Assembly (NCBI GenBank): GCA_030737835.1
Contig: CM060848.1
Span: 7,462,063 to 7,526,062, forward strand
Direction of reading: 5' to 3'
Source: Acorus gramineus
Taxonomy: Eukaryota; Streptophyta; Magnoliopsida; Acorales; Acoraceae
Length of the DNA stretch: 64,000 bases
Shown one piece after another: positions 24,408 through 36,191 of the stretch. Positions within the stretch are counted from its first letter, which is position 1. Every line of letters starts with the position of its first letter. Below the pieces are notes generated by a model. That model was not told where the DNA came from. It was given only the letters and a program-made list of their open reading frames with translations, and made no database searches. The translations under genes were made by a program, and so were the position numbers.

Positions 24408-25576
24408 GGTGGCGATCACAACAACCCCTGAATCCTCCTAAGAACCTGTTAGCCGCCTTAGCCGGGAACAAAAACCCCTTCCCCCTTCCGAGAGATGATC
24501 TGACTGAGCCTGCCAAGGCATGCACGTGATCCGGAACCCCTGAAGAACCCCCACACACGCAACCGGACCACCCGAAACATCTTTTCCGGAGGCCACCCGC
24601 ACGCCGCGCCCGGGGCTGGGGAACCTTTCCAAAAAACGATATCGACAGCCCCCCTCTACTCTCGAGAAGACCGGAGACGCTTCATCATCAAGGTTGTCTT
24701 CTTCCCCTTCGTCATCTCTCCCGATTTCACAAGAAAAATGAGAACCCAAAAGGTTTTAGGGTTTCAAAATGAAGAAGAAAGAGATGATCTAGGGCGAATC
24801 AAAGCCAAGGAAACCAAGTTTTTGCGATGTCAAATGGAGAAGAAAAAGAAAGAGAGGGAAGAGCAACCGTTTTGAAAACGTGGGGAGAGGGTCTCTTTTC
24901 ACTTATAAGGGACCCAGTCAGCCGACGGCTACTCACGTCTAGCCGTCCCTTGCCCGACGGCTAAAATCAACTAGCCACCCCTCCTTGCCGGTTCAATTTC
25001 AGTAGCCGCCCCCTGCCCTCTGCCAAAAGCACTTTCATTTCCAATTTTTCTAAACCAAACAGCCATGTATTGGTTTATTTCCAAATCCTACTTGATCAAA
25101 CACAACTTTCTTGAAGTTTTATCACATTTCCAATACCGTTCAGTTCAAATTTCTTCAGTTTTGGTTCTTTTCCAAAAATTTGATCCTTTGGATAATCCAA
25201 TTCACCAATTCGAAACACCTTTTACTTGCTTTATGTCGGCGATATCCCCTTGATTTGCCGAGTTACCCAAGCATGGGTATGGTAGGCACAAGGAAACCGA
25301 CTCCGGGCTGCTCCGTGCACGATGGATATGAACCCCGTCCGAGGGTTGGATCACTCGCTACTTTACTTTTTTCATCTTCCACCTGGATCATTCCTTTCGG
25401 TTGAAAATTCTAGTCAAGACCTAGCCTCTGACAGTCTAAATCAACTCCCTGAATAATATTGGTCATGTGTCCTAAACTTCTTGAAGGTCGGGCTGGCCAA
25501 AATAGGGGTCTCTTTCCTTATCATCGGTCGAAGTCTTTCTGTTTCACACAAAAGACTCCGTCCGATGAGGGACAAT
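24408..25576 (+). mobile_element. Noncoding internal region between LTRs C2 and C3
   Basis: Only 1.17 kb lies between the two direct LTRs. It begins with the primer-site-like sequence and ends with the polypurine-like GATGAGGGACAAT. No gag or pol is recognisable, so the C2-C3 unit is a non-autonomous or internally deleted relative of the Tat element. Confidence 0.7.
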
Positions 25577-26626
25577 TGTAGATACCCCAATTTTGATCGT
25601 CCAAAGAGATGAAAATACTTCAAGTAATATTTAGAAATGATCACATTTGGACATCTAATAGAAAACTTCCTTAGAAACCAAAACCGGAAACCCTAGTCCA
25701 ACACTTAGAGAAATCTAAGACCAGGACAGGGGCGGCTACTTGAGAGTAGCCGCCCCTTATTGGGCGGCTAGTTTCAACTAGCCGCCCCCTAACTGACCCC
25801 AAACCGCTTCCCTTGGATAGTACATAAAGCAGCATTTAATGCTGATGATTGCGGCGGTTTGTTCCCTTTAGCCGCCCCATCTTGGCCGGTTCAACCCTAG
25901 TAGCCGACCCAAGCCACCGCTTGCCAGAGATGGGACATTTGGCAGGCCATCATTGGGGCGGCAACTTGAGAGTAGCCGCCCCTCACCTAGACACTGTCAG
26001 AGAACAAAGATCTGATGGGAGGTCAAATCAAGCACCTTATTACCCATTTTTGATCTATTGTCCAATGGACATTCCCCTGCCTCTCTTTTACTATAAATAG
26101 AGGGATTCAAACTCTTTTTCTATCATCACCAATCCAAATAAATCCTAATCCACAACATCATCACATCCCCAATCAACACATACAAGCCTATACCCCACAC
26201 TACCATTCCAAAACCCTTGAGAGGGAGAGAAAAGATAGGTTTATTTGTGAGTAGAAAACCCATTCCCTACACAAATTCACTCTCCAAATCCACTCTCTGA
26301 AAACCAGGTTAAACCTAGTTCAACCTCTGCCAAACCCTAACCCATTTCCTACCCAGGTTCTGCCCAAATTGAACCAGGCACCAGGCGGCTAACCCAAACC
26401 AGCCGCCCCCCACCAGGTGGCTATTTTCCACTAGCCGGCCCTCACCTACACCCTACACCCCTGGCCTTTAAACCCCCCCCCCTTGTCAAGATCCCGAAAG
26501 TAGAAGAGGATTCCTGTTTTTCACCTCTGTGTGCGACAAGTCCGTATCTGAGAGTGGAGACTCCACAAACTCCCCCACGAAGGCGATCAAATCCAACCCC
26601 AACTTTTCCTGCCTTTTGAGAAAGCA
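25577..26626 (+). mobile_element. LTR family C copy C3 (1.05 kb)
   Basis: Same ends as C2 (TGTAGATACCCC ... GAAAGCA). Promoter-like CTATAAATAG at 26091-26100. LTR A2 inserted two bases beyond its end, exactly at the LTR/primer-site border. Confidence 0.75.
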
Positions 26627-26969
26627 GGTGTCACGCCCCAGGGCCGGGCGTCCCCGGCACGCGGCAAGTGTATATATGATATCAGTATAACAGGAGTTCA
26701 ATAACATACTCACACAACAGCTAAAATGACAACACAACAACAAAAGCAGGGCTGACATGATATATACACCAATTGCGGAAGCTAAAAGACTGAATCTGTA
26801 ATCCAAAACATATTACAGACTCGATACATAATCAACTGTCCTGTGAGAGCCAATATATACAAAGACATCCAAATACAATACAACCGCGTGCCCAAGCACG
26901 GAATATAATACATACAATCAAAAGGGATGCTGATAGCCTCTGATACTCGCGGGACGTGGCGCTACTCCG

Positions 26970-27022
26970 CTACTGATGAAGTCCCTCGGGGAGCTCTTCC
27001 TCCAGATCCGACTCAGATGACA
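26970..27022 (-). other. Predicted terminal coding exon part, LTR A2
   Basis: After acceptor TTCTCCAG the frame reads VSSESDLEEELPEGLHQ then TAG. The peptide is identical to A3 although two codons differ (CTG/TTG, CAG/CAA). Confidence 0.45.
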
Positions 27023-28094
27023 CTGGAGAAAAATATTATGCGAGGGGTGAGCCACACGCTCAGTGAACAGCACAACCCATGCATCACAATTTATATTAAC
27101 CGCCAGATCTTATTAATCCACAATCTCATGATAAAAGCCACAAAAATGGCAGCAGTTACACAAATCCAGTGGGTCGCTACATCGCCGACCCACTACACCC
27201 TCACCCTCACCCCTCAATAGGTGACATAGGATATTGGGACTTACAAACCAGTGGGTCGCTATCGCCAACCCACTACACCCTCACCCTCACCCCTCAATAG
27301 GTGACATAGGATATTGGGACTGACTAGGCTGTTGGTCACCCTTGGTCCACTGATAGTCTCTCCTCCACTCCGTAGGTCGCTTGGCCACTCCCACATTCAG
27401 CACAGTCCGTCCCAAATCAGGAGGTGCCTACTGATGGGAGCCCTCTCACGGGACGACCTTTCTAACGCTGAGGCAGTCTCTACACCGACCCAACGAAGGG
27501 AACAGAACAGCCTAGGTATACGCATATGATCCACTCGGATCCGCTGACAACACATCTCAACAACTCTAATGTCATGAATTCTTCAGAATTCCTCCAGGGC
27601 GCATAACCAAGATGCGGGGAACATGCATAATAATAATAATAGCAAGGTGACAATATTATTGGGAAAGAAACCTTGGGAGGGCAGCGTGAGGTCCCGATAT
27701 AGGACATCCCGACAACCAAACAAGGAACACGGAGTACCCTAACCCGGGTCTCAATGTTGACCTCGCAAGGCCCCTCCCTATAATATTATCTAAGGCATGC
27801 AATTAAACATATACTAGCATTTAATTTAATAAAATAAACTAGTAGGACGCATGCATAGGCCGAGGCTTCCTAGCATGAGAACAGGGTGACAGGATGCATG
27901 GCTCTTACACATATCCTAAGGGTGCAAGTCCCTAACATACAAAGTCTAGGGTAGCATGCATACTACATTTTTATCATGCTTGCATGGATTACACATTACA
28001 ACAAGTTAATATAAATCCATGGTGCCCCAGGGGAGGACGGTACACGCCCAAGTGCATATAACGCCTCCCTACTGGGTTGGATTGTCCCACTCAC

Positions 28095-28130
28095 CGATAG
28101 CCGGGTCGTCGCGCGACCGTCCGTCCAGAT
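28095..28130 (-). other. Predicted 36-nt microexon, LTR A2
   Basis: Minus strand: TCTTGCAG, 36 nt, GTGAGTGG. In-frame reading L-D-G-R-S-R-D-D-P-A-I plus one base. Confidence 0.5.
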
Positions 28131-29778
28131 CTGCAAGATAGGATAATTAGATCGGTGAGTAAAATACACAAAAAAATCCAAAAGTACATCAAAATACACA
28201 ACACTCGGACAAGCGTACATACGGCCTGTACGCACGCGAGCCCGAGCACCCCAACTCATTCCCGAACCCCCGGGCAGCCGCACGCACGGCCACCCGCCCC
28301 GGGCGCACAGCCGAGCCCCGGCCCGCACGCCCAGACGCACTGCCGAGCCCAGCCTGCATGCCCGGACACCCAGCCAAGACCCTCGGGTGCACCGCGCGCT
28401 CACTGCGCCCCAGCACAGCAACCCGCGTGCACACCCGCACACCCTGCGCTTCATCGCCTCGCCCCGCGCGCACCCCGCGCGCACCACCCGCTCGTCCAGC
28501 CCCGGGTGCACCCGCGCGCACTGCGCCCCAGTGCAGCGCCCCGCACGCGCACCCGTCCGGCACCCTGCGCGCAGCACCCGCACGCGGCCCCGCTCGCACG
28601 GCACGCACTGCGCCTCGCGTAGCGCCCTGCTCGCACGCCCCCGCACGGCGCCCAGCGCGCAGCACCCCAGCGCCCAGCACCCGCGCCCAGCGCCCATCGC
28701 CCAGCGCCCAGCTCCCAGCACACGCCCTCCAACTCCACCCGAGCACACGCCCGCGCGCACGCCTGCGCGCACGCGCGCGTGCACGCCCCACAGCGCCCAG
28801 TCTACGCTTCCTACGCTGCCCTGCCTACCTGCCAGCCTACCCTGCCCTGCCTGCCTGCCCGAGCCACTGTACCACCCTGCCCGAGCCACTCTACCACCCC
28901 TCACCGGCCACCAATGGCCTCCAACAGCCACCAACCACCACCCACAGCCACCAGCACCCAAAACACCACCTAAACAAGCATCTAAACATGGAAAAGAAGG
29001 GAAAGAAGGCTTACCCTAGGAGAGGAAAGGAAGGGAAGGAAACCGGGGGCTCTTCGGGCACCGAAACACCTCCCCAAAGCCCTCCACCACCAAGAACTCT
29101 TTCCACCCTCAAAGGGGCTGAAATCAGAGGAGAAAAGAGGGTGTTAGAGGGGGTCAAACTCGCGGGAACTCGAATCCGAGACCACCGGTGGATAGATCGG
29201 GATGAGATCTAACCTTTCTCTTCTTTGTGCTTTTGATTCTAACCTCTCTAGCTAGGTTAAAATCAAGAAAAAGAGAGAGGGGGAGAGAGAAATCAAATTG
29301 GAGAAGAAGATGAATAGTGGGGAGATATTTTTGCTCACTTATATTTAATCCCCACAATTAGATTAGCCTAACTAGGTTTAATTAGGGCTAAGAAAGGATT
29401 AGTGAGGGTTTAAGTGAGATTTGACTTGGGTCAACTCAACCACAAATAAAAATAAAAGGGATTCACCAAGTCATGGGCCCACTTTGACCAAGTCAACTCT
29501 CCCAATGACTTCTCGCTCGGTCAAAACCCGGATATGCCCCGGAACTACGAAATTCTGAAATGTTACCGGAATTCGACAAAATTTTCGTGAGTGGCTTGGA
29601 ATGGCACCAGGACACATAATATGCAGTTACATTTTCAATCGGAGCCCTCAATCTCAGGGTGATAGCTAAAAGCCCAAAATTTTAGCGGTTCCGATCGAAA
29701 AACAAAAAAACCCAAAAAACTGCCAGAATGTCCCAACGGTTACCAGAAGGTTAAAAGTGACACATATATAACAGCAGG

Positions 29779-30025
29779 TGGCGATCACTACACCCCCTGA
29801 ATCCTCCTGAGGAGCCGTCGGACGCCTCGGCAAGGAACCAAGCCCCCTTCCACCCTTCTGAGAGACAATCCGACCGAGCCTGCCAAGGCACGCACCAGAT
29901 CCGAATCATCGGAAAGCCCCCACACACGCAAGAAAGACCATCTTTTTTTAGAAGCCTCCCGACAACCGGGAAGCGACACCCAACCCCCCCCCCCCCAAAA
30001 AAAAAAAAAAAAACCGATACCGACA
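29779..30025 (+). mobile_element. Family C internal region after LTR A2
   Basis: Matches 24413-24655, the start of the internal region between C2 and C3, so LTR C3 is also followed by internal sequence. It is cut at about 30025, where an LTR-B fragment begins. Includes a C-run and A-run at 29985-30014. Confidence 0.7.
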
Positions 30026-31466
30026 TACCCGTGCTGGGCGCGTGTATGAACCGCCTATTGGGTTATGTCTTTGGCTTATTTCTGTGCGAGTGCAAAGATA
30101 ACTCCCTGCGTCTGAGTGACGCATCTATGTGGGAGTTCAAGCATATTCGATAGCATCGGTATGAGATTACCAAGGGTAGTTGATTTTCGAGAGGGTTCGC
30201 ATTGCAAAAGTGGAGTACTTCCTCCCAATGTCATCGTGCATCGAAGCTACCCGGTGTCGAAGATGTCCTGTGTGGTGCCACCACTTGTAGGTGCTACCGA
30301 TGCGTATTGGGGTACCCATCTGGTGGATGTACCTATCGTTGAAGGCTGACAGGTAGAGGCTACGCAGGAGAGGGCTACCGGATGATATTGCGAGCGTGGA
30401 ATCGTCCTCCCCTTCTTTGGATCCGAGTCGAAGGGCGGAGACGAGATGGTTTTATCCCCAATAGTCCTATGTCACCCCTCTGGGTTGTGGGTGAGGGCGA
30501 GTTGAAGTCACGTAGTCACGTGACCCTTACAACGTTGAGTATACTCCAGATATGTTATGCCTAATGCTTTGTCATAGTGTATCTCTACCTCGTAGCGGAG
30601 GGATTGGTTGTATTATGTTATCCAATAACACCAGGTGTTATGGTTAACCTTTGTTTTCTCCCCAGGTGTCCCAAGAGTTTCCCTTCAAGAGCCGGGGTGA
30701 GGTGAGGTCATGTTGCTACGTGACTCTTTCGCTTGTTCATCCGTTCCCATAGTTGTTGGGTCCGGTTATATATCGATGTTGTGAGACATCGCCGTGTAGT
30801 TATCTCGATGAGGATAATCAAGTAGTGTTGTGTGGACCAGTAATCCTGCATCTCTTTGATAAACGGTATGGTCTCTCCCCAGGAGTCCCAAGAGTCTCCC
30901 TCCAGAAGTGAGGGCGAGGGTGAGGTGTGGTCGCGCCGTCGCGTGACCTTATCATTTGGGTTTCCATCCATGTTTTCCTTGAAAGGAAATTGCCTTAACA
31001 TTAAACTGTTGTATTGGTGCTTGGCTTATTACCACTCACTGAGTTTGTAGCTCACCCCTCGCATATTGTTCCTTCTACAGGGGCGGTGTTGGGTGTGGAG
31101 CTGGAGCTTTCTTGTGGTGTGGTATTGCGTGCGTGGAGCGTCCTGTCGATCAGTTGGCGAGTGCGAGGCTGTCAGCAGTCCTAGTGTCATATGTATTTGT
31201 TAATCGTGCGTGTTGCACTGGTTGTATTTTATTTGGACTAGACTTGGCTCTCATAGGACAATGATTGTGTATTCGAGTATGTAATAATATTTTGGTTTAC
31301 AGACTTGTTGGTATTTTTTTATGCTTCCGCATTTCAGTTGAGCTATTAGTTATCATTGCTTTGCAGCCTTGTATGTTTTTATTGGCGTCATTGTTGACCT
31401 CTTGTATTGATTACTGATATTATGTCTATTGCCACGTCTCGGGGATGGTCGCCCTGGGGCGTGACA
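30026..31466 (+). mobile_element. LTR-B fragment B3 (right 1.4 kb only)
   Basis: Begins abruptly at TACCCGTGCTGGGCG, which corresponds to about 2387 in B1, and ends GGGGCGTGACA. The left half with the promoter and microexon is missing. Acceptor box CTCACCCCTCGCATATTG near 31050-31075 is kept. It is more diverged from B1 than B2 is. Confidence 0.8.
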
Positions 31467-32475
31467 TTTAGTTTTGCATTTAATTTATTAATCTTTTCAT
31501 TAACATGTCCCACATTTTAAGGAGTTTGTTTTTGCTCTTTTATATTGTTAGTTAAAAATGAAAACTTAAACAATCATTTATCTTATCTGTGGTGTGATTT
31601 TTGTTTTGTTTTTATTTATTTATTTATTTGGAAGATTAATTGTGTTGTTACTCATTATATATATTATGGAAAATGTTACACTCAATCAGTTTCTCAGTCT
31701 CAAACTCAGATCCCACGTAGCATCTGACATGGTGAGAGCGGGGTGACGTGGAATCATTTAGCGGGCCCGGATGAATTTTGAGAATTTTGAATTTCAAAAT
31801 TCCTCGATAAGGGCGGACTGACGAAATCGACTGACAGACATTAAATCATTTAACATTTTTAAAATAAAAAAACGCTGAACCGACTTACAGGCATTAAATG
31901 ATTGTAACATTTTTTTAAATAAAATAATGGATGGCGTTGAATGCTTATCCCCTTGAAAAGGAACGCTGACATTGATTTGATGGCTTGAGTGGATGTTTCT
32001 AAATGTACTAAAACAACAATGTGGAGTCTGAAAAAGCTGAGCATACTCTGACGGATGTGGTATATACTTCTATTATCTGGTATATACCATGAAACACAAA
32101 TATATCTGGCGTGACTACCGAGGACAAGCTGACGATAAGGTCCGATAAAAAGCTTTCAATTTTTGCGTATTTTATTTCAACTTTGTTCTCTCTCCTATTA
32201 CCTCATGAAGACTCATATACTATCTTTGACCAATCCTTTCGTCTTTCACAAAACGAAATCTCTCCCTCTCTCTATCTCTCTTCCTTTCGCCTCTCTCACT
32301 CACCCTCTGATATAATTGATATGGCTTACTATCGGCGTCTGCAAGTGTGGTATTTCACCATTGTCTTCACCGTTTTGCCAATGCGGTACCTCTGCTGCAT
32401 CTTAACTGTCTTTGAAGCATGGATCTTCTGCGTCTTCACCCTTGTCTCCCTTTTGATTGTTGCTTCCTTACTTTC

Positions 32476-32897
32476 TTTTGTTAGCAAATGACTTCATAAA
32501 TTATGTTTTTACAGATATGCTTGTTTTCCTTATTTTCTTTAGTTAGCATATGATTTTGTTTCATAAATTATGTTTTTGTAGATATTCTTGTTTTCCTTTT
32601 CTTTTTTTGTTAGCATATGGTTTCATTATTCATTTTTCACAAAGATTTTTTATTTTCTTATTTTGTTTTGGTAGCAGATGGTTTTAAAAATGTATTTTTC
32701 ACAAAGATTCTTTTTTATTATTATTATTATTATTTTTTGATATCGAAGGGCCCCCGTGGCTAACCTGAGTTCACAAAGATTCTTGTTATCCTTATTTCTC
32801 ATGGTAGCATATGCTTTCATAAATCATTTTTTCACAGAGATTCTTTATTTCCTTATTTTCTTTGCATAGCATATCATTTCATAAATCGCTATCTTTC
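32476..32897. repeat. Tandem repeat, about five ~62-bp units
   Basis: Unit: TAGCATATG-TTTCATAAAT, then ATTTTT-CACAGA-ATTCTT, then TTTCCTTATTTTCTTT. Units are 70-85% alike by eye. The fourth is split by a SINE-like insert. Confidence 0.75.
32719..32768 (-). mobile_element. 5'-truncated SINE-like retroposon with 15-bp target duplication
   Basis: A ~50-bp insert made of (TTA)n plus TTTTTTGATATCGAAGGG and CCCCCGTGGCTAACC splits a tandem-repeat unit. TTCACAAAGATTCTT stands on both sides. A long target duplication and a simple-repeat tail (read on the minus strand) are retroposon traits. Its core matches 10784-10815. Confidence 0.6.
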
Positions 32898-34819
32898 ATT
32901 TAATGTCTTGGTGTTTCAATTGTTTTTAATCTTATCTTGTATCTTTGAAAATAAAGATTGTAGATTCAAAAATTTGGCCAAATATGCTATATTCAAAAAT
33001 AACGTTTGTGCTATATAATCATATACCTTCTTGAACTGCTATATAATTATATTAGGTTAGTATATATTGCTTACGGATTATTCGTTTGTTATCGATTTCC
33101 TTTTTTCTAGTGTTATTTATTTATATCTAGGGAAAAATCCATATAACCCCTGTAATATGGCCTAAATCCATATAACCCACTGCAATCTTCATAAATCCAT
33201 ATTATTATATATGTATCACTTTTTAGCCTTATGGTAACCATTGGAGCATTCTGGCAGTTTTTGAGTTTTTTCATTTTTCGATCGGAACCGCAAAAATTTT
33301 GGACTGTTAGCTATCGTCCTGAGCTAGAGGACTCCGATTGAAAATCTAACTGCATATTATGTGTCCTGGTGCCATTCTAAGCCACTCACGAAATTTTCAT
33401 CGAATTCCGGTAATGTTTTCAAAATTTCGCAGTTTCGGGGCGTATCCGGGTTTTGACCGAGCGAGAAGTCATTGGGAGAGTTGACTCGGTCAAAGTGGGC
33501 CCATGACTTGGTCAACCCTTTTTGTTTTTTTTGTGTGGTTGGGTTGACCCAAGTCAAATCCCACTTAAAGCCTCTCTTAAACCTAATTAACCCTTTCTTA
33601 ACCCTAATCTAAGTGAGGGTTATATATTAAGTGAATCTAAAAAGTCTCCCCCACTATTCATCATCTTCTCAAATTAGTTTTCTCTCTCCCCCTCTCTCCT
33701 TTTCTTGGTTTTGAGCCACCTAGGGTGCTTGAAGCTTAAAACTCAAAACATAGAAAGGTTAGATCCGGTCCTGATCTATCCCCCGGTGTTCTCGGATTCG
33801 AGTTCCGACAAGTTTGGCCCCCTCTAACCCCCTCTATTCTCCCCTGTTTTCAGCCCCTTTTGAGGTAGGAGGAGGTCTTGGTGGTGGAGATCCGTTGGGA
33901 GGCGTTTCGGTGCACGAAGATCCTCCGGTTCCCTTCCTTTCCTCTCCTTTCCTTGGGTAAGGGTTTTTCCTTCTTTTTCATGTTTAGATGCATGTTAGGA
34001 GGGTGTGGTTGAGTGTGGAGGGCGGCTGGTGGCTGTCGGTGGTGGTTGGGGGCGGCCGGAGGCCATTGGTGGCCGGTGGGTGGTGGTGGAGGTGCTCGGG
34101 CAGGGTGGTTGGCTGTCTCGGGCAGCAGGCAGCACAGGCAGCGCAGCAGGCAGGCGCAGCTGGCGTGCAGTGGCAGGGCGCGCGCGCGCGTACGCGCGGA
34201 CGTGCGCGCGGGCGTGCGCTCGGGTGGCGCAGGCGCTGTGTTGGGCGCTGGGTGTGCTGGGCGAGGGTGCTGGGCGCGGGCGCTGGGCACCGTGCGGAGC
34301 GTGCGCGCGGAGCGCTGCACAGAGGCGCAGGCGCAGGGTGTGCGCGCGCGACGGGGAGAGCAGTCGGTGCGAGCGGGCGGGTGCGCGTGCGGAGCGCTGC
34401 GCTGGGGCGCAGTGCGCGCGGGTGCACCCGGGGCTGGTCGAGTGGGTGATGCGTGTGGTGGTGCGCGCGGAGTGCGCGCGGGGCGAGGCGCTGGGCGCGG
34501 GGCATGCGGTGAGCGCGCGGGCTACTGCGCTGGGGCTCAGCGAGCGCGCGGTGCACCCGGGGAGCTCGGCTGCGTGTCCTGGCGTGTGGGCAGGGGCTCG
34601 GCAGGGAGCCTGGGTGCGCAAGCTGGGGCGCGGCGATGCATCTGGAGGCGGGTGGCCATGCGGGTGGTTGCCGGGGGGCGAGAGTGAGTTGGGGTGCTCG
34701 GGCTAGCGTGCGTACGGGCCGTATGTACGTTTGCCCGAGCGTTGGGTACTTTTAGAGTGTTTCGTGTATTTTTGTGGTATTTGTGGATTATACTCACTAA
34801 GTTGATACCTGTCTTGCAG

Positions 34820-34855
34820 ATCTTGACGGACGGTCGCGCGACGACCCGACTTCCG
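34820..34855 (+). other. Predicted 36-nt microexon, LTR A3
   Basis: TCTTGCAG, 36 nt, GTGAGTGG. In-frame reading L-D-G-R-S-R-D-D-P-T-S plus one base. Confidence 0.5.
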
Positions 34856-35959
34856 GTGAGTGGGACAATCCAACCCAGTTGAGAGGCGCTATATGCACTT
34901 GGGCGTATACCGTCCTCCCCTGGGGCACCATAGATTAATATTAACCTGTTTAATATGTAATCCATGCAGCATGATTGATATGTAGTATGCATGCTACCCT
35001 AGACTGAGTATGTTAGGGACTTGCACCCTTAGGTTGTGTAAGAGCCATGCATCTTGTCACCTTGTTATCATGCTAGGAAAGCCTCGGCCTTTGTATGCTC
35101 CTATTAGTTTAATTTGTTAAATTAAATGCAACTGGTAATATTATTGCATGCCTTAGGGAATATTAAGGGGCCTTGCGAGGTCAACATTGAGACCCGGGCT
35201 AGGGTGCTCCGTGTTCCTTGTTTGGTGGTCGGGACGTCCTATATCGGGACCTCATGGTGCCCTCCCAAGGTTTCATTTCCTGTCTATATTAATGCATGTT
35301 CCCCGCATCTTGGTTATGCGCCCTGGAGGAATTCTGATGAATTCAAGACATTAGAGTTGTAGAGATGTGTTGTCAGCGGATCCGAGTGGATCATATGCGT
35401 GTGGGTAGGCTGTTTCTCTTCCCTTCGTTGGATCCGTGTAGGAACTCCTCAGCGTTAGACAGGCTATTCTGACAGAGGGCTCCCATCAGTAGGCACCTCC
35501 TGATCTTGGACTCGGACCGTGCTGAATGTGGGAAGACCAGGCAAGCTACGGTGTGGAGGAGAGGCTATCGGTGGACCAAGGATGATTAACAGCCTAGTCA
35601 GTCCCAATATCCTATGTCACCCATTGAGGGGTAAGGGTGAGGGTGTATGCATGTGTATGGATGTGTATGGAGGTGTTTGGATGATTATCAGTCCCAATAT
35701 CCTATGTCACCTGTTGAGGGGTGAGGGTGAGGGTGTATGGATGTGTATGGAGGATTATAAGTCCCAATATCCTATGTCACCTATTGAGGGGTGAGGGTGA
35801 GGGTGTGGTGGTTCAGCGATGTAACGGACCACTGGATTTATGTTGTTTATGCCACTTTGAGGCTGATTGCTGATTAATTGTGGTTAATATAAACTGTGAT
35901 GCATGGGTTGCGCTATTCACTGAGCGTGTGGCTCACCCCTCGCATAATATTTTCTCCAG

Positions 35960-36012
35960 TGTCATCTGAGTCGGATTTGGAGGAAGAGCTCCCCGAGGGA
36001 CTTCATCAATAG
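35960..36012 (+). other. Predicted terminal coding exon part, LTR A3
   Basis: After acceptor TTTCTCCAG the frame set by the microexon reads VSSESDLEEELPEGLHQ then TAG. It is preceded by the invariant box GTGGCTCACCCCTCGCATA, which also supplies a branch-point-like CTCAC. Confidence 0.45.
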
Positions 36013-36159
36013 CGTAGTAGCGCCACGTCCCGCAAGTATCAGAGGCTATTAGCATCCCTTGTGCTTGTATGTATTATATTTCGTGCTTGGGCACGCGTTT
36101 ATATTATATTTGGATGTCTTCGTATATATTGGCTCTCACAGGACAGTTGATTATGTATC

Positions 36160-36191
36160 GAGTCTGTAATATGTTTTTGGATTACAGATTC
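36160..36191 (+). repeat. Conserved hairpin near LTR A3 end
   Basis: GAGTCTGTAAT and ATTACAGATTC pair around ATGTTTTTGG. The same hairpin is found in all LTR A and B copies that keep this end (for example 53372-53401, 26790-26825 and 41086-41122). Confidence 0.7.

Larger units (their letters stand above)
26629..29773 (-). mobile_element. Solo LTR, family A copy A2
   Basis: Plus-strand ends TGTCACGCCCC and ATATATAACA, with GCAGG duplicated at 26624-26628 and 29774-29778. Length 3,145 bp, close to A3. It has the predicted leader with a TATA-like ATTAAATATAAG near 29340, a donor near 29014, a CpG-rich core (about 28200-28800), a microexon and a 3' exon. A ~120-bp cassette sits at 27660-27780. 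The 321-codon open frame on the minus strand in the core is a product of stop-poor GC-rich DNA. Confidence 0.93.
31467..33131. other. Noncoding DNA, left part of the putative MULE
   Basis: AT-rich. Contains the left inverted-repeat end (31674), a pyrimidine-rich stretch at 32250-32310 before an ATG at 32324 that opens only 56 codons of hydrophobic sequence, and a five-unit tandem repeat. No gene that I would support. Confidence 0.5.

Noticed and set aside
27996..28961. 321-codon minus-strand open frame, and similar long frames at 18508-19180, 33984-34706, 49302-50045 and 50831-51772
   Set aside because: They overlap in several frames on both strands of the CpG-rich LTR cores. Stop codons are rare in such DNA. 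The translations are low-complexity Ala/Arg/Gly/Pro/Cys, start positions vary and the sequences are not conserved between copies.
32111..32491. 126-codon frame with a hydrophobic C-terminus
   Set aside because: The long version starts at a GTG. The ATG version has 56 codons, no recognisable family, and lies in decayed transposon DNA.
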